Shown in pieces: positions 50,060-59,641 of a stretch of 64,000 nucleotides of DNA. Origin of the DNA: Pseudodesulfovibrio indicus (lineage in GTDB: Bacteria; Desulfobacterota; Desulfovibrionia; Desulfovibrionales; Desulfovibrionaceae); NCBI RefSeq assembly GCF_001563225.1, contig NZ_CP014206.1:930001-994000 (forward strand), given 5' to 3'. Under the pieces are notes generated by a model, which was not told the origin of the DNA, ran no database searches, and worked only from the letters and a program-made list of their open reading frames with translations. The position numbers were made by a program, and so were the translations under genes. The stretch's first letter is position 1. Every line of letters starts with the position of its first letter.

Positions 50060-51904
50060 ATGCTGGAAACCTTTTTCGAAATAGTCCGATTCCTGGCCCT
50101 GGCCGCGGCGTTGTGGCTGTTCATCCGGGCCGACAAGTCGGTCCGCTACTGCCGCCGGGGGTTCCTGCTCATCAAGATCGGCTTTCTGCTCATCCTGTTC
50201 GGGGTGTTCATGAGCATCATCGGCACCCTGAACATTCCGGGCTGGGGGACCGTGGGCGGCATCGGCATGCAGGTCTTCCTGGAGAAGTTGGTGGGTTATG
50301 CGGCCGGTTCGCTTCTGCTGCTCGTCGGGTTGTGGCACTGGCTGCCGTCCATCCGGACCATGGACGAGGTCCAGGAAGAGCTGGATTGCGTCCGGCGGGA
50401 CCTGCAGGAGCACTTCCAGGCCAGGACCGACGAACTGGAGCGCGCGGTGGAGGCCCGGCGCAAGGCCGAGGCCGCGATGCGCATCGAGGACGAGCGGCGG
50501 CGGGCGATCTACGATGAGAGTCCGGTGGGCATCTCCCACGGTTTCGTGGGCGGGAAGCACGTGGAGCGCAACCAGGCCTTCGCCCGGATGCTGGGCTACG
50601 GCTCCCCCCGGGAGATGGTCGAGGCCCAGGCCGCGGCGGGCGATCCCTACTCCCATTTCGCGGACCGCGAGGACGCCGAGCTGCTGCACTCGCTGGCCGC
50701 GGAGGGCAAGTCCGCCAAGGGGATGAACGTCCGCATGCGCCGCAAGGACGGGGAGATCATTTGGGTCCGGCTGGACGCCACGACCATCCTGGACCACCAG
50801 GGAAAGAGCTATTATTTCTATGCCTTCGCCCTTGATATCACCGAGCAGAAGCTGAGCCGCGACGCCCTGGCGCGCAACGAGAACCGGTTGCAGGCCATCA
50901 TCAATTCCCTGCCGGTGGGCATCTTCGTGGTGGACCTGGAGAGCCACACCCTGCTCGGAGCGAATCCGGCGGCCCTGCGGCTGGTCGGCTACGAGCGCCA
51001 GGAGATCGTCGGGTCGCCGTGCAGGGGGACGCTGTGCGGCGGAGAGGGCGACTGCCCGCTGGACCTGAGGGACGGGTTGACCTGCGTGAGCGAGAGCGAC
51101 CTGACCCGCAAGGACGGGACCCGGGTGCCGGTGATGAAGAACATCGTCGGGGCCGAGGTGGACGGCCGCCGGTGTCTGGTGGTCGGCGTGCAGGACATGA
51201 CCGAGCAGAAGCGGCTGGAAGAGCTGCGTGCCGACGTGGCCCGCATCGTGGCCCACGACCTCAAGGCGCCGATCATAGGCATGATCAACGGCTGCCGCCT
51301 CCTGCTCATGGAGGAGGGGCGGATCGACGGCGAGATCCGGGAGATGCTCGAACTCATCGAGACGCAGGGCAGCAAGGCGCTGCTGATGATCGGGCTGTCC
51401 CTGGACCTCTACAAGATCGAGGCCGGGACCTACGAATACCGCCCCGTCCGGGTGGATCTCATGGGCACGGTGCGCCAGGCGGCCCGGAACCTGGAGGGGC
51501 ACTTGCGGACCAAGCGGCTGGAGCTGTCCGTCCGGCTCGGCGGCGAACCGGACAACGGGCGGGCGTCCCTGATGATCCCGGCCAACCCGCTGCTCCTGGA
51601 GGCCATGCTCTCCAATCTGCTGCTCAACGCGCTGGAGGCCGCCCCGGACGATACCGAGATCCGGCTGGAGGTGTCCGGCAACGGCGAGGCCGTCCTGACG
51701 CTGACCAACAACGGGGCCGTGCCCGAAGCCATCCGCGACACCTTTTTTGAAAAGTACACCACCCTGGGCAAGAGCGGCGGCACCGGCCTGGGGACCTATT
51801 CCGTCAGGCTGGCGGCAACGGCCATGCGGGGGACCGTGGACCTCTCCGTGTCCGACGAGGACGACTCGACCACCATCACCGTGCGGCTGCCCATGGAGGG
51901 GTGA
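50060..51904 (+). CDS. PAS sensor histidine kinase with four-helix membrane region
   Basis: 614 residues. Three to four hydrophobic helices lie in residues 1-95 (FFEIVRFLALAAALWLFI, GFLLIKIGFLLILFGVFMSI, AAGSLLLLVGLWHWLP). Two PAS domains follow (about 150-270 and 275-385); the second has an unusual cysteine cluster CRGTLCGGEGDCPL. HisKA has IVAHDLKAPIIGMINGC near residue 397. The HATPase domain has NLLLNALEAAPDD and GGTGLGTYSV, but the G1 box reads NNGAVPEA instead of DxGxG, so kinase activity may be altered. No output domain is attached. Confidence 0.88.
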   Translation: MLETFFEIVRFLALAAALWLFIRADKSVRYCRRGFLLIKIGFLLILFGVFMSIIGTLNIPGWGTVGGIGMQVFLEKLVGYAAGSLLLLVGLWHWLPSIRTMDEVQEELDCVRRDLQEHFQARTDELERAVEARRKAEAAMRIEDERRRAIYDESPVGISHGFVGGKHVERNQAFARMLGYGSPREMVEAQAAAGDPYSHFADREDAELLHSLAAEGKSAKGMNVRMRRKDGEIIWVRLDATTILDHQGKSYYFYAFALDITEQKLSRDALARNENRLQAIINSLPVGIFVVDLESHTLLGANPAALRLVGYERQEIVGSPCRGTLCGGEGDCPLDLRDGLTCVSESDLTRKDGTRVPVMKNIVGAEVDGRRCLVVGVQDMTEQKRLEELRADVARIVAHDLKAPIIGMINGCRLLLMEEGRIDGEIREMLELIETQGSKALLMIGLSLDLYKIEAGTYEYRPVRVDLMGTVRQAARNLEGHLRTKRLELSVRLGGEPDNGRASLMIPANPLLLEAMLSNLLLNALEAAPDDTEIRLEVSGNGEAVLTLTNNGAVPEAIRDTFFEKYTTLGKSGGTGLGTYSVRLAATAMRGTVDLSVSDEDDSTTITVRLPMEG

Positions 51905-51973
51905 CCCCCTTTTCCTTGACTTCCGGCCATGCGGGCCGTACTCAGTGCCATCTTTTCCAGGAGGCCAACATCT

Positions 51974-52840
51974 ATGATCGAACCGGGACAGCTCATTCTG
52001 CTCATCAGCCACAAGGGCAAGCGGTACCTGCGCAAGCTCGAGGCGGGCGGCGAGGTCCACACCCATGACGGCAAGCTGCTCATGGACGAGGTGGCCGAGG
52101 CCGGCTACGGCCAGTACGTCAAGACCCACCTCGGCAAGGCGTATCTCGTGCTCAAGCCGACCCTGCACGACCTGATCAAGGGCGTGAAGCGCCAGACCCA
52201 GATCATGTACCCCAAGGAAATCGGGTACCTGATGATGAAGCTCGGCATCGGTCCCGGCTCCACGGTCATCGAGTCCGGCACCGGTTCCGGCGGCCTGACC
52301 ACGGCCCTGGCCTGGTTCGTGGGCGACACCGGCAAGGTCATCACCTACGAGCGGCGCGCCGACTTCTACAAGCTGGCGGGCAAGAACCTGGAGCGCGTGG
52401 GCCTGGCCCATCGCGTGGAGCAGGTCAACCAGAACATCGAGGAAGGGTTCCTGCACTCCGGCGCGGACGCCCTGTTCCTGGACGTGCGCACCCCCTGGGA
52501 ATATCTCCATTCCATCCCCCAGGCGGTCATCCCCGGCGCCATGTGCGGCTTCCTGCTGCCCACGGTGAACCAGGTGTCCGACCTGCTGCGCGGGCTGGAG
52601 GACGGTCCCTTCGCCGACCTGGAGGTCCTGGAAATCCTGGTCCGGCGCTGGAAGCCCGTGGCCGACCGGCTGCGCCCGGACGACCGCATGGTGGCCCACA
52701 CCGGGTTCCTGGTCTTCGCCCGATACATGGAGGAGCCTGCGGCCCCGGCCCGGCTCGACGACGAGGACGGAGAGGACCGGGAGGAGCTGCCCGACGCCCC
52801 GGAGGGTGCGGACGCCCCGGACGCCGACAATATGGATTAG
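51974..52840 (+). CDS. trmI: tRNA (adenine-N1)-methyltransferase TrmI
   Basis: 288 residues. An N-terminal beta domain (LILLISHKGKRYLRKLEAGG) is followed by a Rossmann-fold methyltransferase: motif I VIESGTGSGGLTTALA, then TYERRADFYKLAGKNLERVG, and the acidic motif DALFLDVRTPWEYL. RQTQIMYPKEIGYLMM is a family hallmark. TrmI adds m1A at position 58 in the T loop of tRNAs. The C-terminal tail is acidic (DDEDGEDREELPD) and family-specific. The start at 51974 is preferred over an in-frame upstream start; CCAGGAGGCC precedes it. A terminator follows. Confidence 0.93.
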   Translation: MIEPGQLILLISHKGKRYLRKLEAGGEVHTHDGKLLMDEVAEAGYGQYVKTHLGKAYLVLKPTLHDLIKGVKRQTQIMYPKEIGYLMMKLGIGPGSTVIESGTGSGGLTTALAWFVGDTGKVITYERRADFYKLAGKNLERVGLAHRVEQVNQNIEEGFLHSGADALFLDVRTPWEYLHSIPQAVIPGAMCGFLLPTVNQVSDLLRGLEDGPFADLEVLEILVRRWKPVADRLRPDDRMVAHTGFLVFARYMEEPAAPARLDDEDGEDREELPDAPEGADAPDADNMD

Positions 52841-52845
52841 CCCCG

Positions 52846-52875
52846 AAGGCCCGCCCAACGGCGGGCCTTTTTTTG
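52846..52875 (+). terminator. Terminator of trmI
   Basis: AAGGCCCGCC-CAAC-GGCGGGCCTT then T run, six bases after the stop. Confidence 0.85.
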
Positions 52876-52983
52876 TGCCTCGTTCCTTTTCGCCGATGTG
52901 GCGGCCAGGTTTTTTCTACCCTGGCGCGGCCGTTTCTGGTATGCCTTCCGGGAAGCAGTAATCCCAAGCATCCCGGACTGAGG

Positions 52984-55539
52984 ATGAAACGTTCGAAAAC
53001 CCCTCCAGCCGCCTGCGAAGAGCAGGTCCGCCAGCGCGTCAGGCAGCACGCCGCCCTCTTCCGGGAGGGCGACGATCCCGTCGCGTTCTGGGAATCCCTG
53101 TGCCTTGAGCTGGCCGACTGCGAGACCGCGGAATGCCCGCCCCCGGAGACCCGCCAGGCGCGGATGCAGACCCTGTTCATGAGCCTTCGGACCCCGGTCC
53201 TGCTGCTCAACGCCGACTTCGAGGTGGAGGTCATGAACCCGGCCGCCGTGGCCCTGGTCGAGGGCGATCGCATGGACGCCTGGGCCGAGGGGACGCACGT
53301 TCCCGTGCCGCTGGCGGAGCTGGCCCCCTGGCTGGCCGCGCCCCTGGAGGACCACCGGCAGGAGTCGTCCGAGGCCGAGGCGTGCCGCATGGGCGTGGCC
53401 GTGTCACAGAAGCACGGGGAGCGGCACTACAACGTGTCCGTGTCCCGGACTTCCGATTTTTCCGACCGTCACGACGGATTCGCCGTGGTCCTGGACGACA
53501 TCACCGAGCGCGTGGAAGGCGAGCGCCAGCTGGCCGAGGAGCGCAACCGGGTGGCCCACTACCTGGACGTGGTCGGCTCCATGGTCTTCGCCCTGGACGC
53601 CGCCGGACGGGTGACCATGGTCAACCGCACCGCCTGCCGCGTGCTGGGGTACGAGGAGCGGGCGCTGCTGGACAGGGACTGGGTGGACGCCCTGGTCCCG
53701 GACGAACAGCGCGACGAAGTCCGGGATTGCCTGTACATGATCTTTTCGGGCCAGCTGGAGGACGAGGACGAGCGGTTCCACTACGTGACCACCCGGGAGG
53801 GCGAGCACCGGCTGGTGCAGTGGCAGGGCAAGCTGCTGACCAACGAGGGCGGCCTGCCCGTGGGGCTGCTCCTGTCCGGGACCGACGTCACCGAGCGGCG
53901 CGCCATCGAGGAGGCCCTGGCCGAGAAGGAGCTGTGGCTGCGCAACACCTTCGTGGCCCTGGGCGAGGCGGTCCTTATCCTCACCCCGGACATGAAGATC
54001 CTGGACGCCAACCCGGCGGCCGAGACCATGTTCGGCATGACCAACGAGGAGCTGGACGGGCTGCCCGTGGGCGACCTGCACGTCAATCCCGCCCACTACG
54101 ACGATTTTCTGGCCCGTGCCCGGTCCGCCTTCGAGGCGGGCGAGCGGGCCGTGTTCGAGCTGCCCCTGAAGCGGCGTTCCGGGGTCATCTTTCCGGCCGA
54201 CCACTCCGTGTCGATCATCGACGGCGACGACGGCACCACCCTGGGGGTGGTCAACGTCATCCGCGACATTTCGGACCGCAAGCACGCCGAGGCCGAGCTG
54301 CGCCGCAGCGAGGAGAAGTTCCGGCGCATCTTCGAGTCCATCGAGGAAGGGTACATGGTCACCGACCTGGAGGGGACGATCATGATGGTCAACCCGGCCA
54401 CCTGCCGCATTCTGCAGTACGAGGCCGGGGAGCTGGTCGGCCGCTCCATAGACTCCCTGTACCGGATAGCGGAGGAGCGGGGCGGGTTCCGCAAGACGCT
54501 GGAGGCCGAAGGGACCATCCGCAGCCGCCAGATGAACGCCCTGCGCAAGGACGGGACCACCATCGTCATCGAGGCCAACGCCCACCTGGTCCGGAACCAT
54601 CGCGGCGAGCCCGTGGCCATGGAGGGGACCTTCCGCGACATCACCAGGCGCATCGAGGCCGAGAAGGTCCTGCGCGAGCGCGAGAAGCAGTACCGGGCGT
54701 TCTTTGAAAACAACCACGCCATCATGCTCCTGACCGACCCCAAAACCGAGGGCATCATCGACGCCAACCCCGCGGCCAGCGACTTCTACGGGTATCCCGT
54801 GGAGGTCATGCGGACCATGAGCATGAGCCAGATTAACGGGCTGTCGCGGGACGAGATGTTCGAGGAGATGCGCCGGTCCATGGACGAGGGGCGGACCTAT
54901 TTCGTGGTCAAGCACCTGCTGGCCGGGGGCGAGGTCCGCGACGTCGAGGTCTACTCCGGGCCGATCATGGTCCAGGGGGTCCAGCGGCTGTATTCGGTCA
55001 TCCACGACGTGACCCAGCGCATCCGGCTGGAGCAGGACATGAAGCGGCTGGCCACCACCGACGCCCTGACCGGGGCCAACAACCGGCACCAGTTCTTCTC
55101 CCAGGCCGCCCACGAGGTGGCCAGGGCCAAGCGGTACGACAACCCGCTGAGCGTGATCATGCTCGACATCGACTATTTCAAGTCCATCAACGACACCTAC
55201 GGCCATCACGCGGGGGACGTGGTCCTCAAGGTCTTTTCGGAGACGGCCCGGACGGCCCTGCGCGTCAACGACGTCTTCGGCAGGCTGGGGGGCGAGGAAT
55301 TCGCCGCGCTCCTGCCCCAGACCGGGCTGGAGGAAGGGCTGGAGGTGGCCGAGCGGCTGCGCGCGGCGTTCGCCGCCCTGTCGGTCCGGGTGGACGAGGC
55401 GGTCATCTCCTTCACGGTCTCCCTGGGCGTGACCCAGGTCCGGGCCTCGGACCGGGACATGGAGGAGGTCCTCAACCGGGCGGACGAGGCGCTCTACAGG
55501 GCCAAGCGCATGGGCCGCAACCGGGTGGTAAAGGGCTGA
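52984..55539 (+). CDS. Soluble multi-PAS diguanylate cyclase
   Basis: 851 residues with no membrane helices. About five PAS domains are arrayed from residue 60 to 685, with linkers such as FAVVLDDITERVEGERQLAE, LGVVNVIRDISDRKHAEAEL and GTFRDITRRIEAEKVLRER. The C-terminal GGDEF domain has the intact active site FGRLGGEEFAALLP near residue 770 and the inhibitory site RVND five residues before it. It should synthesise cyclic-di-GMP and be product-inhibited. Cytoplasmic PAS signals (redox, oxygen, small ligands) are likely inputs. The ATG at 52984 is chosen because GAGG precedes it. Confidence 0.93.
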   Translation: MKRSKTPPAACEEQVRQRVRQHAALFREGDDPVAFWESLCLELADCETAECPPPETRQARMQTLFMSLRTPVLLLNADFEVEVMNPAAVALVEGDRMDAWAEGTHVPVPLAELAPWLAAPLEDHRQESSEAEACRMGVAVSQKHGERHYNVSVSRTSDFSDRHDGFAVVLDDITERVEGERQLAEERNRVAHYLDVVGSMVFALDAAGRVTMVNRTACRVLGYEERALLDRDWVDALVPDEQRDEVRDCLYMIFSGQLEDEDERFHYVTTREGEHRLVQWQGKLLTNEGGLPVGLLLSGTDVTERRAIEEALAEKELWLRNTFVALGEAVLILTPDMKILDANPAAETMFGMTNEELDGLPVGDLHVNPAHYDDFLARARSAFEAGERAVFELPLKRRSGVIFPADHSVSIIDGDDGTTLGVVNVIRDISDRKHAEAELRRSEEKFRRIFESIEEGYMVTDLEGTIMMVNPATCRILQYEAGELVGRSIDSLYRIAEERGGFRKTLEAEGTIRSRQMNALRKDGTTIVIEANAHLVRNHRGEPVAMEGTFRDITRRIEAEKVLREREKQYRAFFENNHAIMLLTDPKTEGIIDANPAASDFYGYPVEVMRTMSMSQINGLSRDEMFEEMRRSMDEGRTYFVVKHLLAGGEVRDVEVYSGPIMVQGVQRLYSVIHDVTQRIRLEQDMKRLATTDALTGANNRHQFFSQAAHEVARAKRYDNPLSVIMLDIDYFKSINDTYGHHAGDVVLKVFSETARTALRVNDVFGRLGGEEFAALLPQTGLEEGLEVAERLRAAFAALSVRVDEAVISFTVSLGVTQVRASDRDMEEVLNRADEALYRAKRMGRNRVVKG

Positions 55540-55623
55540 AAACCGCGAATCTGATCGCGGCGGACAACCCGCCTCGAACCCCTGATAACCCTTATCATTA
55601 GGCGGTTTTTCCATGAAAAAACC

Positions 55624-55648
55624 TTGACGTTTTCCAAGGTGTTTGGAA
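55624..55648 (+). promoter_or_regulatory. Candidate promoter with overlapping palindrome before the RsbRD-domain gene
   Basis: TTGACG at 55624-55629 and AATATG 17 bases later. Between them lies the inverted repeat TTCCAA (55632-55637) / TTGGAA (55643-55648). The -10 box is weak; the combination suggests a regulated promoter. Confidence 0.4.
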
Positions 55649-55772
55649 TATGGTTCTGAGTTTTAAGTGACGCTTTTCACAATTTATCAAAAGCCAGTCC
55701 GTGAAACGGCGAGCCTTCCCCTCTGGAAGGGGTTGGGCGAGGCCGGATTTCCGGATTGTTGCGGGTTATATA

Positions 55773-56300
55773 ATGACTTTTGAAAACAAGCTGGCCGAGC
55801 GCCGGACGGAGCTGTCGGAGAAGTGGGCGGATCTGGTCCTCCAGACCTACCCCAAGGAAACCCAGAAGGTCTGGGCCCGGCAGAAAGACCGTTTCCAGAA
55901 CCCCGTGGGGGCAGCCATTCACGAGGCTACCGGGGATCTGTTCGGCCAGTTGATCGAGTGGCGGGACGCGGACGTCATCGCCGCCTCCCTGGACCGGCTC
56001 ATCCGGATCAGGGCGGTGCAGGACTTCTCGCCGTCCCAGGCCATCAGTTTCGTCTTCCTTCTGAAAAAGCTCCTGCGCGACGAGTTTTTCAAGGACATGA
56101 AGAAGGACGGGACCCTGGAGGACCTCTTGAGGTTCGAGGCCAAGGTGGACAACCTGGCCATGATGTCGTTCGACATCTACACGAAAAGTCGCGAAGAGGT
56201 ATTCCGGTTCCGGGTGGAGGAGGTCAAGCGTTCGCAGCACAACCTGCTCCGCAAGGCCCGGATGATCGTGGACGTTACGGCCGACAATTCGGCCGATTAG
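55773..56300 (+). CDS. RsbRD-type N-terminal domain protein next to the dsr operon
   Basis: 175 residues. The sequence fits the helical globin-like domain found at the N-terminus of RsbR/RsbRD co-antagonists: KLAERRTELSEKWADLVLQT, then VIAASLDRLIRIRAVQDFSP and ISFVFLLKKLLRDEFF. No STAS domain follows. It lies in the gap before dsrM on the same strand and ends 191 bases before it. The family is regulatory in partner-switching systems, so it may sense a signal for sulfate respiration. That role is inferred. Confidence 0.7.
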   Translation: MTFENKLAERRTELSEKWADLVLQTYPKETQKVWARQKDRFQNPVGAAIHEATGDLFGQLIEWRDADVIAASLDRLIRIRAVQDFSPSQAISFVFLLKKLLRDEFFKDMKKDGTLEDLLRFEAKVDNLAMMSFDIYTKSREEVFRFRVEEVKRSQHNLLRKARMIVDVTADNSAD

Positions 56301-56491
56301 GAACGCCCGCGGGGTTGGCACGTGGTGTGAGGTGCCGGGTTTGCTGTGATGAGGGGTGAGGTCCGCGCGAATGGTCGCGCGGGTCTGTTTCCACACATGT
56401 TCCCGTCCTGCATCGACCGATTCCCGCCGTTCCGAAAGTGGCAGGCCGCCGGCAATTCCGGCGGTCCAACCTTCAAGCGAGGTGACGGTAG

Positions 56492-57529
56492 ATGAATGCT
56501 CTTTACTCACTTCTGTTCGTCTTTCTCCTGGTGTTGATCCCGTTGTTCGGGGTTGATGCGGCACACCTGAGGACTTTCTTCGGTGTCTGCATCCCGACAA
56601 CGGCGTTCATCATCTTCGTCGTCGGCTTTGTGTACAAAGTCATCACCTGGGGCCGGAGCGCCGTGCCGTTCCGCATCCCCACAACCGGCGGACAGTTTCA
56701 ATCCTTCGATCCCCAGCTTTTCAAACAGAACAAGCTGGACTGTCCCCAGACCGGGGCCCAGACCTTCTTCCGCATGGTGCTGGAAGTCTTCGCGTTCCGG
56801 TCCCTGTTCAGGAACACCGCGGTGTCCCTGTACGAAGGCAAGGACTACCCCGTAGTCGCCTACAAATCGAGCAAGTGGCTGTGGCTCTTCGCCATCACGT
56901 TCCACTACTCCTTTTTCATCATCGCCCTGCGGCACCTGCGGCTGTTCCTGGAGCCCATCCCGTTCTTCGTGAAGGGGCTGGAGTTCGTTGACGGCCTCCT
57001 GCAGATCGGCGCCCCGGTCATGTACCTGGCCGACGTCGGCCTGGTGGTCGGCGTGCTCCTGCTTCTGGGCCGCAGGCTCGTTCTCCCCAGGATCAACTAC
57101 ATCAGCTACGTCTCCGACTATTTCCCGCTGTTCCTGATCCTGGCCATCGCCCTGTCGGGCATCTACATGCGCTACTACGCCAAGGTGGACATCATCGCCA
57201 TCAAGGAACTGACCATGGGCCTCGTGACGTTCCACTACGTCGTCCCCGAGACCATCTCCGTTTCCTTCTTCGTGCACGTCTTCCTGGTCAGCACGCTCAT
57301 GGTGTACTTCCCGTTCAGCAAACTCATGCACATGCCGGGCGTCTTCCTGTCCCCGACCCGCAATCTGCCGAACGACTCGCGCGCCAAGCACCACGTGAAC
57401 CCCTGGAACGATCCCAACATCAAGGCCCATGCCTACGCCGACTACGAAAAGGAATTCGGCGTGCCCATGGCCGAGGCGGGACTGCCCCTCGACAACCCCG
57501 AGAACGGCATCCCCAAAGACAAGGCCTAG
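56492..57529 (+). CDS. dsrM: Sulfite-reduction-associated complex protein DsrM
   Basis: 345 residues. An N-terminal region precedes five hydrophobic helices of NarI-like type (LRTFFGVCIPTTAFIIFVV, WLWLFAITFHYSFFIIALRH, YFPLFLILAIALSGIYMRYY, ISVSFFVHVFLVSTLMVYF). Histidines that could bind two b hemes are FHYSF, ALRHL, TFHYV and FVHVF. By family DsrM is the membrane quinone/heme subunit of DsrMKJOP, passing electrons to DsrK. The gene starts the five-gene operon 191 bases after the RsbRD-domain gene; dsrK begins 51 bases after its stop. Confidence 0.95.
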   Translation: MNALYSLLFVFLLVLIPLFGVDAAHLRTFFGVCIPTTAFIIFVVGFVYKVITWGRSAVPFRIPTTGGQFQSFDPQLFKQNKLDCPQTGAQTFFRMVLEVFAFRSLFRNTAVSLYEGKDYPVVAYKSSKWLWLFAITFHYSFFIIALRHLRLFLEPIPFFVKGLEFVDGLLQIGAPVMYLADVGLVVGVLLLLGRRLVLPRINYISYVSDYFPLFLILAIALSGIYMRYYAKVDIIAIKELTMGLVTFHYVVPETISVSFFVHVFLVSTLMVYFPFSKLMHMPGVFLSPTRNLPNDSRAKHHVNPWNDPNIKAHAYADYEKEFGVPMAEAGLPLDNPENGIPKDKA

Positions 57530-57580
57530 GCCCAGGGTTCACCAACTGGTGATACTTTCTTTATCCGAGGAGATAAGAAT

Positions 57581-59251
57581 ATGTCCGACATCCCCAAAGC
57601 AGATGAGCTCTTCAAGAGCATAGACTACAATCCGCCGCTCACCGGGTGGATGGAAACCCCGGTGGACTTCTCGCCCGGCCATTGGTGCTACCCCGCCAAG
57701 CCCGAGAAGATCGCGTACATGGACAAGAAGCTGCCCGGCCTGTGGGGAACCCCCCGCGAATGGGTGCCGTCCGAAGAGGACTGGAAGCTTCCCGCCAACT
57801 GGAAGGAGACCGTGGTCAACGGCTTCCGCGAGCGGCTCAAGAAGTTCCGCTCCCTCCAGCTGTTCATGGACATCTGCGTGCGCTGCGGCGCCTGCGCCGA
57901 CAAGTGCCACTACTTCATCGGCTCCGGCGATCCCAAGAACATGCCCGTCCTGCGCGCCGAGCTGATGCGCTCCGTGTATCGCGGCGAGTTCACCCTGGCC
58001 GGCAAGATCCTGTCCAAGCTGACCGGCTCGCGGGTCATGGAAGAGAACGTCCTGAAGGAGTGGTTCATCTACTTCTACCAGTGCACCCAGTGCCGCCGCT
58101 GTTCCCTGTTCTGCCCCTACGGCATCGACACCGCTGAAATGACCATGATGGCCAGAGAGCTGATGCACCTGGTCGGCCTGAACACCAACTGGATCATGGA
58201 GCCGGTCTCCAACTGCAACATCACCGGCAACCACCTCGGCATCCAGCCCCACGCCTTCAAGGATATCGTCGACTTCATGGTCGACGACATCGAAGAGGTC
58301 ACCGGCCGCAGGGTCAAGGCCCCGCTGAACGAGAAGGGCCACGAGATCCTGTTCATCACGCCGTCCGGCGACGTGTTCGCCGATCCCGGCATCTACACCT
58401 TCATGGGCTACCTGCTCCTGTTCGATTACCTCGACCTGGACTACACCCTGTCCACCTACGCCTCCGAGGGCGGCAACTTCGGCTCGTTCACCAACAACGA
58501 GTCCATGAAGAAGCTGAACGCCAAGATGTACGCCGAGGCCGAGCGGCTGGGCTGCAAGTGGATCCTGGGCGGCGAGTGCGGCCACATGTGGCGCGTCATC
58601 CACCAGTACATGGACACCATGAACGGCGACAACCAGTGGTCCGGCATGACCACCCCGAAGTCCCCGATCACCGGCACCGTGTTCGACACCGCCGCGGCCA
58701 CCAAGATGCTGCACATCACCGAGTTCACCGCCGACCTCATCAAGCACAACAAGCTGAAGCTGGATCCCAGCCGCAACGACCATCTGCGCGTCACCTTCCA
58801 TGACTCCTGCAACCCCGCGCGGGGCATGGGTCTGCTGGAAGAGCCGCGTTACGTCCTGAAGCACGTGTGCAACAACTTCTTCGAGATGCCTCCGGCGACC
58901 ATCCGCGAGCAGACCTTCTGCTGCGCCGGCGGTTCCGGCCTGAACACCGACGAGATCATGGAGATCCGTCTCCGCGGCGGCCTGCCCCGCGGCAACGCGC
59001 TCAGGTACGTCCAGGAGAAGCACGGGGTCAACCTCATGGCCTGCATCTGCGCCATCGACCGCGCGACCCTGATCCCGCTTGCCGACTACTGGGCCCCCGG
59101 CGTGGCCATCTCCGGCACCCACGAGCTGGTGGCGAACGCCCTTGTCCTCGAAGAGGGCGAGGTCCGGACCATGGACATGCGCCAGGAACCCCTCCCCGGG
59201 TTCGAGGACGAAGACGACGATTGGACGCCCCCGAACATGGAGGATGCGTAA
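57581..59251 (+). CDS. dsrK: DsrK, heterodisulfide-reductase-like Fe-S subunit of DsrMKJOP
   Basis: 556 residues. Two 4Fe-4S motifs occur near residues 99 and 168: CVRCGACADKCHYF and CTQCRRCSLFCPYGID. The C-terminal half carries HdrD-like CCG patterns (FHDSCNPARGMG, then TFCCAGGSGLNTDE), the site of the catalytic special 4Fe-4S cluster. DsrK is thought to reduce the DsrC trisulfide on the cytoplasmic side. It is immediately followed by dsrJ. A long opposite-strand frame across this gene is a codon-bias shadow. Confidence 0.96.
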   Translation: MSDIPKADELFKSIDYNPPLTGWMETPVDFSPGHWCYPAKPEKIAYMDKKLPGLWGTPREWVPSEEDWKLPANWKETVVNGFRERLKKFRSLQLFMDICVRCGACADKCHYFIGSGDPKNMPVLRAELMRSVYRGEFTLAGKILSKLTGSRVMEENVLKEWFIYFYQCTQCRRCSLFCPYGIDTAEMTMMARELMHLVGLNTNWIMEPVSNCNITGNHLGIQPHAFKDIVDFMVDDIEEVTGRRVKAPLNEKGHEILFITPSGDVFADPGIYTFMGYLLLFDYLDLDYTLSTYASEGGNFGSFTNNESMKKLNAKMYAEAERLGCKWILGGECGHMWRVIHQYMDTMNGDNQWSGMTTPKSPITGTVFDTAAATKMLHITEFTADLIKHNKLKLDPSRNDHLRVTFHDSCNPARGMGLLEEPRYVLKHVCNNFFEMPPATIREQTFCCAGGSGLNTDEIMEIRLRGGLPRGNALRYVQEKHGVNLMACICAIDRATLIPLADYWAPGVAISGTHELVANALVLEEGEVRTMDMRQEPLPGFEDEDDDWTPPNMEDA

Positions 59252-59641
59252 ATGAAAATGCAAAACGGTTTCCCGATCATTGTGGGTCTCGCCATATTCA
59301 TCGGCGCGCTCTGCGCTCCGTTCGTCTGGGGCAAGACCGTCACGCACCAGTACAAAGAGCCCGAGCTCAAGATGCCGGCCAACGAGAAGGAATGCATCGA
59401 GTCGAAGGAGTTCATGCGCACCGAGCACATGCAGCTCCTGAACGACTGGCGCGACTGGGCCCTGCGCGACGGCAAGCGGATCTACACCAACCACAAGGGC
59501 AAAGAGTTCGTCATCTCCCTGCAGAACACCTGCATGAAGTGCCACACCAGCAAGGCGGACTTCTGCGACAAGTGTCATAACGACGCCGGTGTCTCCCCCT
59601 ACTGCTGGGATTGCCACGTTCAGCCGGAGGGTTTGAAATAA
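59252..59641 (+). CDS. dsrJ: DsrJ, triheme cytochrome c of DsrMKJOP
   Basis: 129 residues with an N-terminal membrane anchor or signal (FPIIVGLAIFIGALCAPFVW) and three c-type heme motifs CMKCH, CDKCH and CWDCH. The conserved cysteine in NEKECIESKEF, ahead of the heme region, corresponds to the unusual heme ligand reported for DsrJ. It should be periplasmic and linked to DsrO. The gene starts directly after the dsrK stop and overlaps the dsrO start by one base. Confidence 0.95.
   Translation: MKMQNGFPIIVGLAIFIGALCAPFVWGKTVTHQYKEPELKMPANEKECIESKEFMRTEHMQLLNDWRDWALRDGKRIYTNHKGKEFVISLQNTCMKCHTSKADFCDKCHNDAGVSPYCWDCHVQPEGLK

Noticed and set aside
56312-56330. TTGGCACG before dsrM
   Set aside because: The -24 half is perfect, but the -12 position reads GA instead of GC; not accepted as a sigma-54 promoter without mapping data.
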